From: Oscillospiraceae bacterium
GTDB lineage: Bacteria > Bacillota > Clostridia > Oscillospirales > Ruminococcaceae
Direction of reading: 5' to 3'
DNA length: 56,823 nucleotides
Assembly: GCA_017435745.1 (NCBI GenBank)
Contig: JAFSEN010000039.1
Span: 1-56,823, forward strand
Positions 39,371 through 46,877 of the stretch are shown in pieces (the first letter of the stretch is position 1; each line of letters opens with the position of its first letter). Made by a program: the position numbers and the translations under genes. The notes under the pieces are model-generated. The model ran no database searches and was not told the origin of the DNA. It worked only from the letters and a program-made list of their open reading frames with translations.

Positions 39371-40096
39371 ATGAAAATATTCTGCCTTGTCCTGGCTATG
39401 ATTTTTTGTTTCTGCGGGTGCTTTTCGGAAAAACCGGAAATGTATGAAGAAACGGAAATTCCGCCGATAACACCCGGAAGCGGATATCAGAGCATGCCGC
39501 AAAAGATTTTTCTTCCGCTGATAAATTTCTTAACCGAAAACGAGCTTGAAATTCCGGATAATGCGGAAATTTTCGGAACAAGGGTCGAAATTCCGGTTGT
39601 TCTTCCGGAAAACACCGAAAATTCGGGCCTTGTTACGGTGGGTCTTTGGCCGGAACTTGTTGAGGAGATTAAAAAAGATTATCCCGCTTTTGATCCGGAA
39701 AATCCCGGCTGGAAATCGAACATAAACTTTTTCACCCAGGACGGAAAAGCCGGAATTTTACAGATAAAATATTATATCAGCGACAACATAATCACCGACA
39801 AGGCCATTATCGGAACCATTGAAGACGGAACAATAATCCGGCTTGATTACACCAACATTGATTTTGAAACTGACGAAGAAAAAATCCGCGCGAAGGCAGA
39901 AAAATTTCTTGCTTCAACCACCCAGGCCAAGCGGATTTTTGAGGAAGGGGAAGAATTTTTGAAGGAGGAAACAACTTTTCATTACCACTATCCTTCGGAT
40001 ATTCTTGCTTACTGCTACCAGCTTTATTTTTACGTTGATATGGGCGAAACAAAAGTTATCAACAACGATTGGGGTTACGAATGTATTGTGCAGTAA
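39371..40096 (+). CDS. Lipoprotein of unknown function
   Basis: A 241-residue lipoprotein, signal MKIFCLVLAMIFCFCGC with Cys17 as likely lipid site, then EKPEMYEETEIPPITPG linker. The mature domain mixes beta and alpha segments (VGLWPELVEEIKKDYPAF, KIRAKAEKFLASTTQAKRIFEEGEEF) and ends VINNDWGYECIVQ. No motif recognised. TTGGAGG precedes the ATG. Monocistronic. Confidence 0.72.
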   Translation: MKIFCLVLAMIFCFCGCFSEKPEMYEETEIPPITPGSGYQSMPQKIFLPLINFLTENELEIPDNAEIFGTRVEIPVVLPENTENSGLVTVGLWPELVEEIKKDYPAFDPENPGWKSNINFFTQDGKAGILQIKYYISDNIITDKAIIGTIEDGTIIRLDYTNIDFETDEEKIRAKAEKFLASTTQAKRIFEEGEEFLKEETTFHYHYPSDILAYCYQLYFYVDMGETKVINNDWGYECIVQ

Positions 40097-40127
40097 AAAA
40101 AGCAGGCGCAAAGCCTGCTTTTTTCTT
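40097..40127 (+). terminator. Terminator after the lipoprotein
   Basis: AGCAGGC-GCAAA-GCCTGCT flanked by A and T runs. Confidence 0.9.
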
Positions 40128-40144
40128 TTGGCGTGGTTTTTGAA

Positions 40145-40193
40145 TCCCACAACCGCCGAAGGCGGTCCCCCTCCCTTTAGGCAAGGGAGGCTT
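40145..40193. repeat. CCCTCC/GGGAGG repeat unit near the proC 3' end
   Basis: CCGCC-GAA-GGCGG hairpin then CCCTCCCTTTAGGCAAGGGAGG. May double as a proC terminator. Confidence 0.7.
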
Positions 40194-40194
40194 T

Positions 40195-40992
40195 TTATAA
40201 ATCAAAATTCTTTTCGTAAGCGGCGATAACTGCTTCGGTAACTGCGGAGCGGAAACCGCCTTTTTCAAGAGCGCGGACGCCTTGGATAGTTGTTCCGCCG
40301 GGAGAACAAACTTCGTCCTTAAGCTGTCCCGGATGTTTTTCGCTTTCAAGAATAAGCTTTCCGGCGCCCACAACCATTTGGGCGGCAAATTCCATTGCTT
40401 TTGCCCGGGGAAGTCCGCATGCAACGCCGCCATCCGCCAATGCTTCAACGAAAAGATCGACAAAAGCCGGTCCGCAGCCGGCAACGGAAGCGCCCGCATC
40501 CATAAGTTTTTCCGGAAGAAGAGAAAATCTTCCGGCTTCCTTCATGGAATCGAGAAAGAATGAAACTTCCTCTTCGGTAACTTTTTCGTTCGGAGCATAG
40601 AGAATCATTCCTTCGCCGATTGCGGCGGGGGTGTTCGGCATTATACGGATAACGGGATAATTTCCGCCGGCGGCTTCGCAGATTCTTTCGCAGGTAAAGG
40701 CAGCGAGCATTGAAACGAGCACGAAACGGTCGGTTCTTTTTTTGAGCACCGGGGCAATTTCATCCATCGTGTCTTTGAGCATTTGGGGTTTTACTCCAAG
40801 GAAAATATAATCCGCTTCGGCGGCGACGGTAAGATTATTCACAGCTTTTCCGCCGGTTTTTTCCGCAAGAGCATCGGCTTTTTCGGTTATTATATCGGAA
40901 AGAAGAAGTTTGTTTTCGGCTTTTGATTTTGCCGCGGAAATTATAAGGGCGCCGCCCATATTTCCGGTTCCGATGAATCCGAGTTTTTTCAT
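40195..40992 (-). CDS. proC: Pyrroline-5-carboxylate reductase
   Basis: A 265-residue NAD(P)H-dependent enzyme performing the last step of proline synthesis. Rossmann start MKKLGFIGTGNMGGALI, then IFLGVKPQML, IRIMPNTPAAIGEGM, SVAGCGPAFV and the family signature in CSPGGTTIQGVRALEKGGFRSAVTEAV. ATG 40992 follows AAGAGGTG; the upstream extension has no ribosome site. No proA/proB nearby, so it may act on glutamate- or ornithine-derived P5C. Confidence 0.95.
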   Translation of the reverse strand: MKKLGFIGTGNMGGALIISAAKSKAENKLLLSDIITEKADALAEKTGGKAVNNLTVAAEADYIFLGVKPQMLKDTMDEIAPVLKKRTDRFVLVSMLAAFTCERICEAAGGNYPVIRIMPNTPAAIGEGMILYAPNEKVTEEEVSFFLDSMKEAGRFSLLPEKLMDAGASVAGCGPAFVDLFVEALADGGVACGLPRAKAMEFAAQMVVGAGKLILESEKHPGQLKDEVCSPGGTTIQGVRALEKGGFRSAVTEAVIAAYEKNFDL

Positions 40993-41008
40993 AAAATACA
41001 CCTCTTTT

Positions 41009-41208
41009 GCCTCCCTTGTCTGAAAGGAGGTGGATTTTGCCAAAGGCAAAAGACAAAGGGATTTTTTAAAAATCCCTTACAGTTTTTTCAGCGGGGGTCA
41101 CAACCCTTCAGTCAGCTTCGCTGACAGCTTAGACACCCTTTTGTCGTCTTCGACGACATTTCCCCTGATAGGGGAATCTTCCTTACACAGGGGAGCCTTT
41201 AAAATTCA
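41009..41208. repeat. Cluster of CCCTCC-type palindromic units
   Basis: Successive hairpins CCTCCCTT...AAAGGAGG, TTTTGCC/GGCAAAA, AAGGGATT/AATCCCTT, CAGTCAGC-TTC-GCTGACAG and TCGTC-TTC-GACGA, then CCCCTGATAGGGG. Fills the proC-add gap. Confidence 0.7.
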
Positions 41209-41230
41209 TTATAAACCTTAGGCGCTGCCC

Positions 41231-41259
41231 TTGCAATATCCATCTTTTTGATATATAGT
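41231..41259 (+). promoter_or_regulatory. add promoter
   Basis: TTGCAA (41231-41236), a 17-bp spacer, TATAGT (41254-41259), 40 bp before the ATG. Confidence 0.7.
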
Positions 41260-41299
41260 TTAATTATAAAATTATAAAAAACAGGGAGGACAAATTATT

Positions 41300-42283
41300 A
41301 TGAAAACGCCCGGACTTATTGACCTTCATCTTCATCTTGACGGTTCCCTTTCCGTAAAATCCGTAAAGGAACTTGCCGCATTGCAGAATATTGAAATTCC
41401 CGAAAAAGAAGAGGAACTCCTTGAACTTCTCAGAATAAACGACGATTGCAAGGATCTTACCGAATATCTTGAAAAATTTGCCTTCCCGGGAAAACTTCTT
41501 CAGACAAAAGAAGCTCTTTCCCTTTCCGTATATAACCTTTGCGAGGAACTTAAAGAACAGGGCCTTATCCATGCGGAAATCCGCTTTGCGCCCCAGCTTC
41601 ATACCCACAAAGGTCTTTCCCAAACCGAAGTTGTTGAAGCGGCTATTGAAGGACTTAACAAAAGCGATTTTTCCGCCGGACTTATTCTTTGCTGCATGAG
41701 AGGAAACGACAACCACGAAGAAAACCTTGAAACCGTAAGAATTGCAAAAGGATTCCTCGGCAAGGGCGTTGTTTCCGTTGATATTGCCGGCGCGGAAGCG
41801 CTTTTCCCCACCGAAAATTTCGGAGACCTTTTTGCCCTTGCAAGGGAACTTGAAATCCCCTTCACCATTCACGCAGGCGAAGCCGACGGCCCGAAAAGCG
41901 TTTGGAAAGCTCTTGAATACGGCACAAAACGCCTTGGTCACGGCGTGCGCAGCCTTGAGGACCCAGAACTTATCGAAAAAATCGTCGCCGAGGGAATTAC
42001 CCTTGAACTTTGCCCCACCAGCAACATCCACACCTGCATGTTCCCTTCCATTGAGGAATACCCCCTTCGCAAACTTATGGAAGCGGGCGTTAAAGTTACA
42101 ATCAACACCGACAACATGACCGTTTCCAACATCAATCTTGCAAAAGAATTCGGAAAACTCATTGCCGCTTTTGACCTTACCGATGAGGAAATCAAAGGTT
42201 TCGCAAGAAATTCCGTTGCGGCCTGCTTTGCGGACGAGGAAACCAAAAAAGTTCTCCTTGAAAAAATCGAAGCGGCGGAATAA
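41300..42283 (+). CDS. add: Adenosine deaminase
   Basis: A 327-residue zinc amidohydrolase converting adenosine to inosine in purine salvage. Zinc and catalytic motifs: HLHLDGS (10-16), HAGEA (His and Glu), RLGHGV, and the INTDN metal site replacing the usual NTDDP. The usual TDDP lid is changed to DNMTVSNI, so a related 6-aminopurine such as adenine or N6-modified adenine cannot be excluded. AGGGAGG before the ATG. Followed 51 bp later by a TIGR04076 gene. Confidence 0.92.
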   Translation: MKTPGLIDLHLHLDGSLSVKSVKELAALQNIEIPEKEEELLELLRINDDCKDLTEYLEKFAFPGKLLQTKEALSLSVYNLCEELKEQGLIHAEIRFAPQLHTHKGLSQTEVVEAAIEGLNKSDFSAGLILCCMRGNDNHEENLETVRIAKGFLGKGVVSVDIAGAEALFPTENFGDLFALARELEIPFTIHAGEADGPKSVWKALEYGTKRLGHGVRSLEDPELIEKIVAEGITLELCPTSNIHTCMFPSIEEYPLRKLMEAGVKVTINTDNMTVSNINLAKEFGKLIAAFDLTDEEIKGFARNSVAACFADEETKKVLLEKIEAAE

Positions 42284-42334
42284 AATTTCGGCCGCATAAG
42301 CGGTTATAGCTTTTGCGCTTGTTTCGGAGGATTT

Positions 42335-42673
42335 ATGAAAAGGGTAAGAATAACGGCTATACGAAAAACAATTTATCCGGATTTAATTGAAAAATATGAA
42401 AATCCGATAGAGCATACCTGCGACGTTAAGGAAGGACAGGTCTGGATTGCCGAAGGCTGGGAAAAGCCGCAGGGCTTTTGCGACAGCGCATGGGAAAGCA
42501 TTTCCGCTTTTGTTATGACTCTGGCTCACGGCGGCGAAAACTTCTATGACGGTTGGATGAAAAACCCAAAAACGGCCATGATAAGCTGCAACGACGGATT
42601 CAGACCGGTGAGCTTTTTTCTTGAAGCGCTGGAAGAGGATGCCAACGCAGATTCGGACACGGAAAAAGCATAA
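42335..42673 (+). CDS. TIGR04076 family protein
   Basis: A 112-residue protein of the TIGR04076 family. Conserved elements: KRVRITAIRKTIYPDLIEKYE at the start, CDVKEGQVWIAEGWEKPQGFCDSAWESI, the FVMTLAHGG segment, and ISCNDGFRPVSFFLEA. Four cysteines, two in CxxG-type contexts, may bind metal. CGGAGG before the ATG. Function uncharacterised. Probably co-transcribed with add. Confidence 0.85.
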   Translation: MKRVRITAIRKTIYPDLIEKYENPIEHTCDVKEGQVWIAEGWEKPQGFCDSAWESISAFVMTLAHGGENFYDGWMKNPKTAMISCNDGFRPVSFFLEALEEDANADSDTEKA

Positions 42674-42675
42674 AA

Positions 42676-42708
42676 AAACAAGCCGCCTTTATTGAAGGCG
42701 GCTGTTTT
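42676..42708. terminator. Bidirectional terminator
   Basis: AGCCGCCTT (42681-42689), a 5-nt loop, AAGGCGGCT (42695-42703), between convergent genes. Confidence 0.9.
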
Positions 42709-42710
42709 TA

Positions 42711-43160
42711 TTACAGTTTTTTTATATAAACTCTCGAATCCTCTCCATCAACAGCTTTCATCATTTTAAAAAAGTTATAGCCGTATTTTTCATAAAGTCC
42801 GACATGGTTTGTAGATATATGGATTTTTTCAAATCCCTTTTCTTTTGCAAGCTTTTCCGCATAGGCAAGAAGTTTTCCAGCGTTTCGGTTTCCGCGGTAT
42901 TCCGGAAAGGTATAAACAAATCCGATCCAAGGTGTAAGCTCGGTTGGCTGGATATCGTCAAAATCCGCAAAGGTGCAGAACGAAACAAGGTTTTCTCCGT
43001 TTGTAAGCAAAATAACTTCGGCATTTTCCCCCACAATTTCTTTAAGTTTTTCTTCCTTAAGAAGTTTAAATAGAAATTTTCCTGCGCTCCAATCGCTTTT
43101 TTCAATTTTGGAAAGCCAATGTTCCCTTTTTTCGGAAGAAAAATATTCAATAATCTCCAT
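42711..43160 (-). CDS. GNAT family N-acetyltransferase
   Basis: A 149-residue acetyltransferase. The acetyl-CoA motif A is FVYTFPEYRGNRNAGKLLAYAEKLAKEKG (about 83-111), preceded by the VILLTNGENLVSFCTFADFDD beta strands and followed by LYEKYGYNF, the usual motif B end. The substrate (small molecule or protein amine) cannot be deduced. It is divergently transcribed from the phosphatase gene with interleaved promoters. Confidence 0.9.
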   Translation of the reverse strand: MEIIEYFSSEKREHWLSKIEKSDWSAGKFLFKLLKEEKLKEIVGENAEVILLTNGENLVSFCTFADFDDIQPTELTPWIGFVYTFPEYRGNRNAGKLLAYAEKLAKEKGFEKIHISTNHVGLYEKYGYNFFKMMKAVDGEDSRVYIKKL

Positions 43161-43198
43161 TGCAAACCCTCGTTTATTATCTTAAACTTTCTGATAAA

Positions 43199-43235
43199 AT
43201 TATACTTTGACACTTTTGATAAATCAAGATATACT
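43199..43235. promoter_or_regulatory. Overlapping divergent promoters of the GNAT and phosphatase genes
   Basis: Plus strand: TTGACA (43207-43212), 17 bp, TATACT (43230-43235). Minus strand: TTGATT (complement of 43222-43227), 17 bp, TATAAT (43199-43204). The two promoters occupy the same 37 bp, so only one can be bound at a time. Confidence 0.85.
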
Positions 43236-43269
43236 TATTTTCAGAAAAAAAGATTGGAGAAACAAACCA

Positions 43270-43731
43270 ATGACAAAAATCCTTTTCGTCTGCCATGGCA
43301 ATATCTGCAGAAGCCCCATGGCGGAATTTGTTATGAAAAACCTGCTTGAAAAAAACGGCAGGGAATTTGAGTTTGAAATTTCTTCCGCCGCAACAAGCAC
43401 AGAAGAAATCTGGAACGGAATCGGGAACCCGGTTTATCCCCCGGTTAAAAAGCTCCTTGCAAAAAAGGGCATCGATTGCTCCGGAAAAAGGGCAAGGCAG
43501 ATGACCCGCTCCGATTATGATTATTACGACCTTATCATCGGAATGGATAATTGGAATATCCGGAATATGCTCCGCATTACCGGCGGCGACCCGGACAATA
43601 AAATAAAAATGCTCCTGGATTTTACAAACCGCCCGGGCGAAGTTGCGGACCCTTGGTACAGCGGCGATTTTGCCGCAACCTATCGGGACGTCCTCGAAGG
43701 CTGCGAAGGGATTTTAAGGAGCCTCGGATAA
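43270..43731 (+). CDS. Low molecular weight protein tyrosine phosphatase
   Basis: A 153-residue LMW-PTP. P-loop VCHGNICRSPMAEF (Cys-x5-Arg-Ser), and general acid Asp in DPWYSGDF near residue 132; the helix SDYDYYDLIIGMD and tail EGCEGILRSL complete the fold. It dephosphorylates tyrosine (or arginine) on proteins. ATG 43270 follows TTGGAG; the longer frame starts at the -35 box. No tyrosine kinase gene lies nearby. Monocistronic. Confidence 0.93.
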   Translation: MTKILFVCHGNICRSPMAEFVMKNLLEKNGREFEFEISSAATSTEEIWNGIGNPVYPPVKKLLAKKGIDCSGKRARQMTRSDYDYYDLIIGMDNWNIRNMLRITGGDPDNKIKMLLDFTNRPGEVADPWYSGDFAATYRDVLEGCEGILRSLG

Positions 43732-43738
43732 TTTTGCC

Positions 43739-43834
43739 GTAGGGACCGTCGTCCCCGACGGTCCGTTTTGCGGAACGCTGAGGACAGCGTTCCCTACAAT
43801 AAAACAAACCCCGGGCGGATAATATCCGCCCCTA
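43739..43834. repeat. Composite GTAGGG...CCCTACA element plus GGGCGGAT palindrome
   Basis: GGACCGTCG-TCCC-CGACGGTCC (43743-43764) and GGAACGCTG-AGGA-CAGCGTTCC (43772-43793) lie inside GTAGGG/CCCTACA ends. A few bases later is GGGCGGATAATATCCGCCC (about 43814-43832). Same architecture as 13456-13516 with different stem sequences. Confidence 0.85.
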
Positions 43835-43835
43835 C

Positions 43836-43864
43836 TTGAAATTGAAACAAAACCGTGCTATATT
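43836..43864 (+). promoter_or_regulatory. Promoter of the ABC-F leader
   Basis: TTGAAA (43836-43841), a 17-bp spacer, TATATT (43859-43864). Transcription would start about 25 nt before the upstream ORF. Confidence 0.7.
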
Positions 43865-43896
43865 AAAGCCATAGAAAACACGAAAAGGGTGAAAAG

Positions 43897-43908
43897 ATGC
43901 GCAAATAA
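43897..43908 (+). CDS. Three-residue upstream ORF (Met-Arg-Lys)
   Basis: ATG CGC AAA TAA, preceded by GAAAAGGGTGAAAAG with a usable ribosome site. Tiny upstream ORFs of this kind occur in leaders of ribosome-protecting ABC-F genes, where drug-stalled ribosomes switch off a terminator. The codons overlap GCAAATAATC (43901-43910), which is the complement of 43997-44006. Translation is inferred. Confidence 0.5.
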   Translation: MRK

Positions 43909-44084
43909 TCCTGTTTTGATGTAAGAAAACGAACCGAAAAAACCTTCGGCAGCTTCCGCAAAAACGCGGCGGCTTTGTTCCTTACGGAAAAACGCAGATT
44001 ATTTGCAAGAAAAGCCCTTTTTTATCCGAAAAAAACGAGCTTTTATTGGTCTGCGTTCGCTTTGCCGAAGGCAGACCTTTTTTG
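43901..44084 (+). promoter_or_regulatory. Transcription attenuator controlling the ABC-F gene
   Basis: Three mutually exclusive pairings are visible. (1) Terminator: GGTCTGC...GCAGACC (44048-44077) then TTTTTT. (2) Antiterminator: AACGCAGA (43991-43998) with TCTGCGTT (44050-44057), which destroys the terminator 5' arm. (3) Anti-antiterminator: GCAAATAATC (43901-43910) with GATTATTTGC (43997-44006). A ribosome held on the MRK ORF would mask partner 3, freeing partner 2 and allowing read-through. Confidence 0.7.
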
Positions 44085-44106
44085 TTTCTCAAAGGAGGAA
44101 TGACTG

Positions 44107-45648
44107 ATGCTCCAAGTTAAAAATCTTTCAATGAATCACACAAAAGATTCCCACGTTCTTGCACAAAATCTTTCCTTCGTTCTTAACGAAGGGGAAAAAG
44201 CCGCCGTTATCGGCGAGGAAGGAAACGGAAAATCCACCCTTTTAAAACTAATCTATGACCCGGAACTCGCCCTTGATTACGTTGAATATTCCGGCGAAAT
44301 AATCCGCGGCGGCGCGGTTTTCGGCTATCTTGCCCAGGAAATTTTTGATTTTGAAAAGGAACTTTCCGTCGCGGAATTTTGCGAAAACGCAAAAGGTTTT
44401 TCCGAACTTCTTCCATACGAAATTTACGATATTGCTTCCCAGCTTGGGCTCGACCCGGAAATTTTTGAATCCGAAAGGAAGATGAAAACTCTTTCCGGCG
44501 GCGAAAAGGTAAAAATCCGGATGGCGGCTGTTCTTGCCGGAAAACCGGACGTTCTTCTTCTTGATGAGCCTTCCAACGACATCGACATTGAAACATTGGA
44601 ATGGCTTGAAAATTTTATCAATTACTGCGGGCTTTCGGTGCTTTTTATAAGCCACGACGAAACTCTTCTTGAGCGCACCGCGGATATGATAATCCACATG
44701 GAACAGCTGCGGCGGAAAACCGCCGCAAGATGCACTGTTGCAAAGCTTCCATACCGGCGCTATGTTGACGAAAGGCTTCTTGGTTTTGAAAAACAGGAAC
44801 AGCTTGCAAAAAGCGAAAAGCGTGATTTTGATAAAAAGATGGAACGCTACCGCCAGATTTACCAAAAAGTTGATCACAAGCAGGAAAATATTTCCCGGGG
44901 GGACCCCCACGGCGGCGCTCTTTTAAAGAAAAAAATGCATTCCGTTAAATCTATGGGAAAACGCTTTGAAAAAGAAAAAGAGAACCTTACGCAAATGCCG
45001 GAAAGCGAAGACGCAATTTTTCTCCGGTTCGGCGAAAACGCGAAAGTTCCAGGCGGAAAAAGGGTCCTTTCTCTCGAAATTCCGGAACTTTCTGCGGGAG
45101 AAAAGCGTCTTTGCGGCGAAATAAAACTTGAAATTTCCGGCGGCGAAAAAATTTGCATAATCGGAAAAAACGGCGCCGGAAAAACCACCCTTCTCAAAAA
45201 AATCGCCGAAGAACTCCTTTCACGAAAGGACATAAAAGCGGCATATATGCCCCAAAACTATGAGGAAGGTTTTGATCTTTCGAAAGACCCGGTTGAACTT
45301 CTTGCCGAAGGGGGAACAAAGGAAGAACGCACAAGAATACGCACTTACCTTGGAAGCATCAAGTTTACCGCGGACGAAATGAGCCACCCGGCAAAGGAAC
45401 TTTCCGGCGGGCAGAAAGCGAAGCTTTTCTTTGCAAAAATGGCTCTTTCCGATTACAACGTGCTCATTCTTGACGAGCCCACCCGAAATCTTTCGCCCCT
45501 TTCCAACCCGATGATAAGGGAAGTTCTTAAAAACTTCGGTGGGGTTATAATAAGCGTTTCCCACGACAGAAAATATATTGCCGAAGTTTGCGAAAAAGTT
45601 CTTGAACTTTCGGAAAACGGGCTTAAAAGAGTTTATCCGGAATTTTAA
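44107..45648 (+). CDS. ABC-F family ATPase, probable ribosome protection protein
   Basis: A 513-residue protein with two ATP-binding cassettes and no membrane helices. Cassette 1: Walker A GEEGNGKST (about 36-44), signature LSGGE, Walker B VLLLDEPSNDID. Linker helices (YVDERLLGFEKQEQLAKSEKRDFDKKMERYRQIYQ) form the P-site tRNA interaction motif. Cassette 2: GKNGAGKTT, LSGGQ, and VLILDEPTRNLSPLS, where EPTRN-SPLS replaces the usual EPTNHLD and is seen in a subset of resistance-type ABC-Fs. AAAGGAGG precedes ATG 44107. The attenuator in its leader supports induction by ribosome-targeting antibiotics (lincosamide, pleuromutilin or streptogramin A types); the spectrum is unknown. Confidence 0.88.
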   Translation: MLQVKNLSMNHTKDSHVLAQNLSFVLNEGEKAAVIGEEGNGKSTLLKLIYDPELALDYVEYSGEIIRGGAVFGYLAQEIFDFEKELSVAEFCENAKGFSELLPYEIYDIASQLGLDPEIFESERKMKTLSGGEKVKIRMAAVLAGKPDVLLLDEPSNDIDIETLEWLENFINYCGLSVLFISHDETLLERTADMIIHMEQLRRKTAARCTVAKLPYRRYVDERLLGFEKQEQLAKSEKRDFDKKMERYRQIYQKVDHKQENISRGDPHGGALLKKKMHSVKSMGKRFEKEKENLTQMPESEDAIFLRFGENAKVPGGKRVLSLEIPELSAGEKRLCGEIKLEISGGEKICIIGKNGAGKTTLLKKIAEELLSRKDIKAAYMPQNYEEGFDLSKDPVELLAEGGTKEERTRIRTYLGSIKFTADEMSHPAKELSGGQKAKLFFAKMALSDYNVLILDEPTRNLSPLSNPMIREVLKNFGGVIISVSHDRKYIAEVCEKVLELSENGLKRVYPEF

Positions 45649-45663
45649 AACGGAGGTTTTTTG

Positions 45664-46320
45664 ATGAAAAAATTTGCAGTTATTATCTATCCGGATTTTT
45701 CCCTTCAGGAGATAACCTGCCTGACCTCTGTTCTTTCGGTATGGTTCGGGGAGAAAATCGATTTTATCGCATCGGAAAACAAAAAATACAAAAGCGAAGA
45801 AGGACTTTTCGTGCTTCCGGCAAAAACAACCGCCGAAGCAAAAATCACCGATTATGACTGCGTTATCTTCCCCGGAACAATCAACCCTCTTCCGGCGCTT
45901 TTTGACGAAAAGCTTATTGATTTTATAAAAAACGGTGCAGATTCCGAAGTTGTTTTTGCCGCAATTTCTTCCGCACCTTTGCTTCTTGCAAAAGCGGGAA
46001 TTTTGAAAAACAAAAAATTTACCGCAGGATTTTTTATGCAGATGGCGGAGGTTTTTCCTTTTATCGAAAAGGAAAATTTTATCCACAAAGGAATCGTCTG
46101 CGACGGAAACATCATAACCGGAATAGGAATGTTTTTCCGGGAATTTGCGGAGGAGGTTCTCCGCCGTTTCGGATATAATATCGGCGATAATTTTATGCTC
46201 GATAAACCCGAAGATTATTCCGAAGAAGAACTTGCTTTTTATTGGTCCAATGAGGATTACAGCGAATTTCTGGAAGAACTGCAGAGTTATCAGCAAGGCG
46301 AAAATGCGGATTTTTCCTGA
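45664..46320 (+). CDS. DJ-1/PfpI family protein without the nucleophile cysteine
   Basis: A 218-residue class I glutamine amidotransferase-like protein of the DJ-1/PfpI fold. KKFAVIIYPDFSLQEITCLTSVLSVW and DYDCVIFPGTINPLPALFDEKLIDFIK match the family. The nucleophile-elbow position reads VFAAISSAPLLLAKAGILKNKKFT, so the usual AICxxP Cys is Ser. Loss of that thiol suggests a binding or regulatory role, or a serine nucleophile. GGAGG upstream of ATG 45664; a TTG directly before it is possible. It lies 15 bp after the ABC-F gene and is likely co-transcribed. Confidence 0.85.
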   Translation: MKKFAVIIYPDFSLQEITCLTSVLSVWFGEKIDFIASENKKYKSEEGLFVLPAKTTAEAKITDYDCVIFPGTINPLPALFDEKLIDFIKNGADSEVVFAAISSAPLLLAKAGILKNKKFTAGFFMQMAEVFPFIEKENFIHKGIVCDGNIITGIGMFFREFAEEVLRRFGYNIGDNFMLDKPEDYSEEELAFYWSNEDYSEFLEELQSYQQGENADFS

Positions 46321-46424
46321 AATATTTTCCAACATTCCATGAAAATTTATGAACGATTGATTTCCGGCCTGTAAACAATCGTTAAATATTGGGCCGGGGG
46401 CCATTTTTTGCCGAAAAAACATGA

Positions 46425-46452
46425 TATAATATTCTTGCAAAAGCTTTTGCAA
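46425..46452 (+). promoter_or_regulatory. yccF -10 box with adjoining perfect 18-bp palindrome
   Basis: TATAAT at 46425-46430 is followed by TTGCAAAAGCTTTTGCAA (46435-46452), a perfect palindrome where the transcript would begin. Likely operator; no good -35 seen. Confidence 0.55.
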
Positions 46453-46481
46453 AATATTTTTATATCAAAAGGTGATTTATA

Positions 46482-46850
46482 TTGAAAACTTTGGGCAACA
46501 TTCTCTGGTTTATTTTCGGCGGTTTTCTTCTTTGGCTTGAATGGGCCTTTGCCGGAATTGTTCTTTGCATAACAATTGTCGGAATCCCCGCGGGCGTTCA
46601 GTGTTTTAAAATTGCCGGAATGTGCGCTCTTCCGTTCAAAAAAGAAATAAACCGCGAAGGAAGCGGTTTTGGAAGCACCCTTTTCAATGTTCTTTGGGTG
46701 TTGGTTTTTGGTTGGGAAATTGCGCTCAGCGCATTTTTGTGCGGAATTTTTTGGTGCATAACCATTGTCGGAATTCCTTTCGGAACCCAGTTTTTCAAAC
46801 TTGCGGCTTTAAGCCTTTTTCCCTTCGGGGCAAAAACCGTCAGAGCCTGA
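46482..46850 (+). CDS. YccF domain membrane protein
   Basis: A 122-residue inner-membrane protein with two YccF domains, each carrying CITIVGIPxGxQxFK followed by a hydrophobic stretch and LFPF/LPF. Four helices are predicted. TTG start after AAAGGTG. E. coli YccF has no established biochemical function. The second repeat closes with GAKTVRA. Its promoter carries an 18-bp palindrome. Confidence 0.88.
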   Translation: MKTLGNILWFIFGGFLLWLEWAFAGIVLCITIVGIPAGVQCFKIAGMCALPFKKEINREGSGFGSTLFNVLWVLVFGWEIALSAFLCGIFWCITIVGIPFGTQFFKLAALSLFPFGAKTVRA

Positions 46851-46877
46851 AAAATAATCCGGAGGGCAAACTGATTA

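Noticed and set aside
45220-46452. 410-codon minus-strand frame opposite the ABC-F end and the DJ-1 gene
   Set aside because: Spans two clear genes in antisense and has no ribosome site.
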